A stretch of DNA of 64,000 nt, taken from assembly GCA_965153355.1 (NCBI GenBank), contig OZ231127.1, positions 59,768,001 to 59,832,000 of the forward strand, written 5' to 3'. Made by a program: the position numbers and the translations under genes. Under the pieces are notes generated by a model. That model did not search any database, had not been told where the DNA came from, and worked only from the letters and a program-made list of their open reading frames with translations. Of this stretch, positions 58,471 to 64,000 are shown piece by piece (position 1 is the stretch's first letter; each line of letters starts with the position of its first letter). Source of the stretch: Flaccisagitta enflata. Its lineage: Eukaryota > Chaetognatha > Sagittoidea > Aphragmophora.

Positions 58471-58713
58471 GTATTTATTAAATTCCCTCCCAAAATCGTA
58501 TTCTTATATCATATTAATATGGGCAATATAAGTTATCGGATCCTCCACATTCCTCTCTCTCTTTTTCCCCTTCAATACCTGAGCGCGTAACAGAAGCCGT
58601 ATGAATGTTATCAGATTTTCAATATTCCGTTATTTTTCGCCTATTGAATTTGCTCGACCATACAAAAGATGCCATCGTTAAAGACCTATGATATTCTTCT
58701 GTTTTTTTTTCAG

Positions 58714-60472
58714 TCACGTTCCGGTGATTCATCGAGTGGGCGATCACACGCCGTCACCAGCGCCATCCCTTCACCAACGTCAACCCTCGCCGCATCAACC
58801 TCTTCATCATCATTCTCAACCAAACTCGCACCTCGCCCCTCCACCGCAGCATCATAACAGTCATCACCTTCAAAATCAACAGCAACAGCAACATGCTCAG
58901 AAGAAACAACAACAGCTACAGCCCCTGCAGCAACCGCTCCCCAGTAGCGCTTCACCGCAGCCGCGACTCGCCACAATTCACCCCCGCGGCGCCGTCGCCG
59001 TCTTACCCAATTTTCCCCCCAATTTTGCGTCTGCAGCATCTGTGTCAAACGGTGTAGCATCGACAGCAACAGCGGCAGTAACAACGAGTGCACCCTCGCA
59101 TTCTGCACATCAACTGCCCAGAGCCTCACCATATCAAGTTCCTCCAGTACCAATGATTGACAGAAGACTGCCCTCACCCACAACAGCAGCGGCAGCCTTA
59201 TCAACAACGGGAACGACCATGTCGCCGCAACAGCAACCTCAGCAACAACTGACGCCTACGGCGAATCGCATCATGCCGCAACCGGCGGCCACTTCCACGC
59301 CAAATCACGACGGATCACGTGGAAACGCAGCCGGAAATGCGACCGGCAATCCCGGTGGTGTCGCGTCGTTGTTGAATAGTCTTCGACGGTCGACGGAATT
59401 TCTCAGCGCCACAAACAACAGCAACAACAGCAATAACCTTTTGACGCCGGAATCCGGCGACGTTCGGTTGGAACTGACGCCGATCAAAATGTCATCCCAA
59501 CAGCAAATTCAGCCGCCGCCGCTGCCGCAGCAGCAACAGCAGTTACAGCATCCACCGCGGCAGCAGCCGCAACAGCAACAGTCTCATCCTTACAAAAACC
59601 TTCAAGGCATTTTCAATATGAACACCAATAACCGAGGGATCGATAACAATGCTGTGGGCAACGGGCATATTGTCAATGGAAATCATAACGTTATCAACAA
59701 CTCCATCAACATCAATAACAACAACGCCAATATTGTCAACAACAACAGCAACTCGTCGTCAGTCGGCGATTCGCAGAGACTGAGTACTTTCAATCCGCCG
59801 CAAAAGACGCCACTGCCAACACCGCAGCAGCCGCCATCGCAGCAACAGTTGCAGCAGCAGTTGCATAATCAGTTGCAACCGCAGCAGCAGATGCAACCTG
59901 TTCGACGATCGCCGCTGCAGAACGGAGTCATCGCGTCTTTGCAGGGGATTCAACATCAGCAGCAATTATTGCAGCAACAGCAGCTCTTGCAACAGCTCCC
60001 GTTGCCGCAAAATAATGACCCTCAAACTATGAATGGATCGACATTACGGCCCGTTACCCCGCAACAACAACAACAACAACAGCAACAGCAACTGCTTCAG
60101 CAGCAGGCCGTAACAACCCCGCCTCGCAGTAACTCTCAACAAGGTCGTCAGTCGCAGCAATCTCTTGACAGCATCGGGAAGTTGTCACGTGGCAGCGCCA
60201 GTCCCTCGTCAAATCCTTACATGGCGGCGCTCGAGTCGGCCATTGGACAGCTTCACCTCTCCAAGAGCAGCAGCGGCAACAACAACGCCTCAAACGCCTT
60301 GTCAGCACCTAAAATCGTCCACAATAACCTAAAAAATGGATCCTCGATGCAAGTGTCAAACAATGATCTGCAGCAACATCCATTTCGAATGCCACAACAA
60401 CAGCAGCCACAACAACAGCAGCCACAGCAACAACAGCAAAACCTGATTCACATGCGAGGATCGGAAGTATGA
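58714..60472 (+). CDS. Exon 6 (last) of the low-complexity Q/N-rich gene
   Basis: Acceptor TTTTTTTTTCAG; one base completes Gly with exon 5 (Tyr-Gly-His). The frame then runs about 585 codons to TGA without interruption. Order: HVPVIHRVGDHTPSPAPS, a His/Pro/Gln stretch, QPRLATIHPRGAVAVLPNFP, Ser/Ala-rich text, GGVASLLNSLRRSTEFLSA, ESGDVRLELTPIKMSSQQQ, Gln/Pro runs, an Asn-rich region (NNRGIDNNAVGNGHIVNGNH), more Gln, SRGSASPSSNPYMAALESAI, GQLHLSKSSS and a final Gln block ending HMRGSEV. Glutamines use mixed CAA and CAG, unlike exons 3 and 4. No transmembrane or catalytic motif is visible. The near-identical copy at 24375-26121 shows the frame is kept open, which supports coding. Confidence 0.87.
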
Positions 60473-60482
60473 ACTTTCCGTT

Positions 60483-60545
60483 AAGAGAGAGAGAAAGAGA
60501 GAGAGAAAGCGAGAGAGAAAGCGAAAGAGAAAGAGAGAGATGGCC
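60483..60545. repeat. GA-rich 3' UTR repeat
   Basis: AGAGAGAGAAAGAGAGAGAA-type tract directly after the stop codon; differs in length from 26122-26215. Confidence 0.8.
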
Positions 60546-61290
60546 AGATAAAGTGAATTAAGATGTGGCAGTGTTTTATCTCTTATTTATATGTACGGGC
60601 TCGTTGTAATTGTATTTGAGTTTTACGAGCGTTTTGTCTCTGAAATGACGAATGGTTTTGTTTGTTCAGGTGATTTCTTTTTTCGTTAAAGTGAATAAGT
60701 AAATTACTTCGTTGGTTCAGATGACAAAACAAATCGATCTCGAGGTGACAAATCCATTTGTTTGTTCGGGTGACAAATCAATTTGTTCCTGAAAGGACAA
60801 AACGTGCTTTGTATTGGTGACAAAAATGTTTGTTGAGACGAAAATATGCCTCATTTCACCATTTTGTTCTTAATCATTCTTGAGCTTCAATTACGGCCAT
60901 GTATAACAAAGTCTCTCATACTGTTAAAAAATTGTGGTTGAGAAAAAAAAATTGTTTCTCTTTCATTTCACAAAATCGCTACAGAGAGCGTAAGAACAAA
61001 ATCATAGCTAGCTCTGTCTACTAGCTAATTATGCTGATTGCAAGGACACATTGAGAAATTGAGTTATTAAAGTCTTTTTAAACTGTTTTGGTCCATTAGT
61101 CCGTCGTTCGAACCGACAGTGAAAAAAAAGAAAACGAAAAAGAAAAAAGATGAATAAGAAAAAGAAGGGAGCAAGTAGAAGAAAAAGAAAACGAAATAGG
61201 GTCACAACACTGTAACGGACTGGTGGGCGCTGGGCAGGGGCGCCCAACCCCTATCCACACCCCAACCCCCTTCCCCCTTCCCACACTCAA
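60546..61290 (+). other. 3' UTR / downstream flank of the low-complexity gene
   Basis: No canonical AATAAA was found near the stop; TGACAAAT-type phrases recur (about 60750-60830). A worn HINE/pearl-like GGGCGCTGGGCAGGGGCGCC block lies at about 61225. The same sequence follows the first copy (26216-26966). Confidence 0.45.
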
Positions 61291-61932
61291 ACATACACAA
61301 AAAGTATCTGAAAGCGCTTATCAAAGTCACTCAGTAAGCACCTAAAATCACGTAAGTACAGATTAACTTCACTAGAACTTATGTCAAGGGGCTGGATTAT
61401 ATCATGCCTTGTAGCTGTCTTATCGCCTATGTAGAAATGATTAAAAATTATGTTATGCATTATAGGCGGGTAGGTCTCAAACTCTCAATAGCGGGTGCGC
61501 TCTAGCGAGGTTCGACAGTATTTGCATTCAGTGCGTTTGAAAAAGAATAGCAGAACTCAAATTATAGGCGTTATAAATATAAGCGCAAATCAATCGCGTG
61601 CAGAAACGTTTAAAGATGTCAAGTGATCAAAGGTCCTCACCGCGTTTTCACTCGAATCGAAAGAGAGAACAAAATGACTGATTTACGACGAATATAGGAT
61701 ACAGGATTGGGCGAAACGAATTACATTTACAGTCATCTCGCAGACTCGCACTCTCGATTTTGCTACGGACAAACTTTATTTCCATTCAACAATCAATTCA
61801 AGTTGTCCCTGTCAAGTTGTCGCTGAGACGGCAATAAAAAGTAAGCGATTTTTTTTCAGTTCAATGTTTGTGTACATCAAACCGTACCGATAACCCCGTC
61901 AACCTGTCAAGTCGTCAAGAAGCTTTCCAAAA

Positions 61933-62072
61933 AACAAGGCCAAGTAGGCCAATAAGGTGCGACGTGTGGATCGACGAACGAATGCGTTACCCGACCGACA
62001 GACCGACCGACAGACCAACAGACCAACCAACGGACACAGCCTTTTATAGAGGTGCTTTGGCGCACCTAAAAA
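61933..62072 (+). mobile_element. HINE-like element, AGGTGCG class (pair of 35672-35798)
   Basis: Same structure as the C1 copy, with one additional GACCGACCGACA unit. Shared by both C blocks. Confidence 0.8.
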
Positions 62073-62761
62073 CTAGTTCGAATAGGCCAAGTACGAGCGC
62101 CATTTGGGTCGTCGTACGAATGCGTTACCGACCAACCAACTGACCCACCGAGCGTCCAACCGACCGATGGACAAGGCCTTTTATTGATGTGTGTTGGCAC
62201 ACATCAGTGTTGGCATATTGATTGAGTATGACTCAAAAAAAAAAGGATTGTTCTTGTGAAAACCGATTTTTAGTCGCGTGCTACGCGACTCTATAAGCCG
62301 CTTTTCGGTCGGTCCGTTGGTCCGTCACAAAACTATTTAAAAGGCTTTTTACACAAAATTAAGCAATTTTAAATGTTTTTGAATGTTTTTAAGGCCTTCA
62401 TAAACCTTTATAAGCCACTTTTCGGTTGGTCCGTTGGTCCGTCCGTCCTTCTGTTAGTGTTACAAATTTGTTTAAAGGGTGTTTCACCTAATTTAAAGAC
62501 ATTTTAAATGTTTTGAATACTTTTACAGGCCTGTATATATTTGAGTTCCCCCCCCCCATGGGGGAGGAAATCTAAGGGTTGGGAGATGGGGGAGGAAATC
62601 AAAGAGGAAAAAAGATAATTTTTGGGAAAACATAACTTTTGGAAGTACCAAATCATAAAATCCGATTAGTACAACACAAATCAACACTATTTAAACCTTA
62701 TCTACAGAGAAAGGGTTAATACAAGGTGTGAACCCCCTGAAAACTGTAGCACCCCCACCTA

Positions 62762-63374
62762 TGACGCACTGAAAATTGCCACGAAATTTGCTACCAAAGC
62801 CAGATGAATCATGAATTTTAATAATTGAAATTTAATGAAATTTTTTGCTTCAATGTTTTTTATTCAACTATTAACAGACATATTTTGCATACATTCAACT
62901 TGCACATGCCTGGTTTTATCTCAAATCCTTCATTTTACAGCTGAAAATACCGGCAAAATGCAATAAAAACTTGTTTTGTCAATGTACTATGACCCATCGG
63001 AAATTTTGAATTTGCATAGAAAATCAAAATATCAACAAAAGAAGAACATAGCGCCATTCCCAAATCAGTAACTGAGGGCGCTATGTTTTTCTTTTATTGA
63101 TATGATGATTTTCTGTGCAAATTTAAATTTTCCAATGAGCAATTACTGAAAAAATTGTTAACCATTTTTTCACTTTTTTGTCACTTCTAAAGCTTGTTTC
63201 CTTCAATTTCCTTTCATTAGCGTCATTTGATAGTAAAAGGTCGGTTTCTTCATATAGAAATATACTTCTTATTTTTGAAAAAATAACACTGTCATTGACC
63301 AAAGTAAAAATGGTTAAGCAATTCATACCTTTGGCCTCCGGGTAAATTCTTTCCTACTTAATTTCAGTGCGTCC
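62762..63374. mobile_element. 613-bp MITE, TA target duplication
   Basis: GACGCACTGAAAATT at the left is inverted at the right (AATTTCAGTGCGTC), with TA on both sides (62760-62761, 63375-63376). An inner stem (ACATAGCGCC / GGCGCTATGT at about 63046-63085) makes it strongly palindromic. Block C1 has the empty site CACCTAAAGCCC at about 36486. Confidence 0.87.
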
Positions 63375-64000
63375 TATAGCCCTAACTAATTAAACTATAA
63401 AGAATCTAGAAGTAAAAAAAAACTGTTTATATCAATATAAGTGGCATCACCAGAGCGATTTTTAAATTTTGTCAAAGTATAGCTTGATAAAGCGTTAGAA
63501 TCTACCATTATTAAAAGTATATAAAATCAATGATTTTGTACTATAATCTTAGATTGGAGTGAAAATTGCAAAAACGCTCTGTTGGCGCTATTTATATAGT
63601 CATAAGCTTTGAATTGCATCATTAAACTAATTACTTAGGCCACAGTTTGATCTGTAAGGGGGGTGCTACAGTTTTAGGGGGTTCATATCTTATATTTCTC
63701 CTTCTTCTGTACACTGTTGTATAGCCTAATGAGGTAGAAAATTATAGGTTTCAATGCGTCGTGGGGAAGAAAATCAAAGGCGGGGGGGGGGGGGGAGGGG
63801 AGGAGGGGAATCAAAAGCGACTCAATTATATACACTCCTGTATTTTTATGTCATTCATACCTCTATAAGCCACTGTTTTTACTGTATATAAGTCACTTTT
63901 TGGTCTGTCTGTCCGTCCATCTGTTGGTCCGTCTGTTTGTTCATTTTAAAGGCTTTTAGTTGTGTTAGCCTCCACCCATTCAGATTGTAGCACCCATGTC

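Larger units (their letters stand above)
56945..61290. repeat. Block B2: long direct repeat of 23939-26966
   Basis: Second copy of block B with the last exon; enlarged by the MITE pair 57143-58470. Confidence 0.9.
61296..63960. repeat. Block C2: long direct repeat of 35024-37530
   Basis: Collinear with C1 and directly attached to B2, without the 8-kb segment. It breaks off in unrelated sequence near 63965. Confidence 0.9.

Overview
The window is animal nuclear DNA, probably from an invertebrate with a repeat-rich genome and high allelic diversity. Coding sequence occurs only as short exons with GT-AG splice sites, separated by long introns full of microsatellites, short inverted-repeat transposons (MITEs) and small repeats that resemble Helentron-associated (HINE / pearl / DINE-1-like) elements. 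There are no bacterial genes, operons or CRISPR arrays. Elements with (ACGG)n tracts and internal tandem repeats are known from molluscs, which makes a marine lophotrochozoan a reasonable guess, but the sequence does not prove the lineage.

Two genes can be assembled on the + strand, plus one orphan last exon. (1) A large low-complexity protein rich in Q, N, S, P and D/E, which I do not recognise: exons at 3640-4039, 7761-8102, 54374-54632, 54899-55167, 55632-56382 and 58714-60472. Every junction is phase-compatible. The last exon occurs a second time, nearly identical and intact, at 24375-26121. (2) The 5' end of a diaphanous-type formin (DIAPH): exons at 17405-17574, 20063-20164, 20591-20687 and 21439-21651, with a possible alternative first exon at 17879-18081. 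It stops inside the GTPase-binding/FH3 region; no later formin exon (rest of FH3, FH1, FH2) is present. (3) A C-terminal exon of an unknown gene at 44294-44555.

Layout: 1-9.4 kb, exons 1-2 of the low-complexity gene, a MITE, a (TTG)n tract and a dimeric 297-bp satellite; 9.4-10.7 kb, minisatellite and palindrome; 10.75-16.06 kb, block A1; 16.1-22.6 kb, the DIAPH 5' end; 23.2-26.97 kb, block B1 with the extra last exon; 26.97-35.02 kb, an 8-kb segment holding 21-bp and 80-bp tandem arrays; 35.02-37.5 kb, block C1; 37.5-45.95 kb, repeats and the orphan exon; 45952-45961, a run of 10 N; 48.60-53.27 kb, block A2; 54.4-56.4 kb, exons 3-5; 56.9-61.3 kb, block B2 with the last exon; 61.3-64.0 kb, block C2. 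Blocks A, B and C therefore occur twice in the same order and orientation on opposite sides of an assembly gap. They are highly similar but differ by many transposon insertions. This looks like two haplotypes placed in tandem, or a recent ~38-kb tandem duplication. In either case the 46-kb gap between exons 2 and 3 is probably not the real intron length.

The most interesting structural signals are: (a) the HINE-like family, in which a 5' motif and both arms of the 3' terminal hairpin change together between subfamilies; (b) TA-flanked palindromic MITEs that carry tRNA-like A/B-box modules in their centres, with two different families occupying the same TA in blocks A1 and A2; (c) paired filled/empty sites between the duplicated blocks, which date and delimit many insertions.
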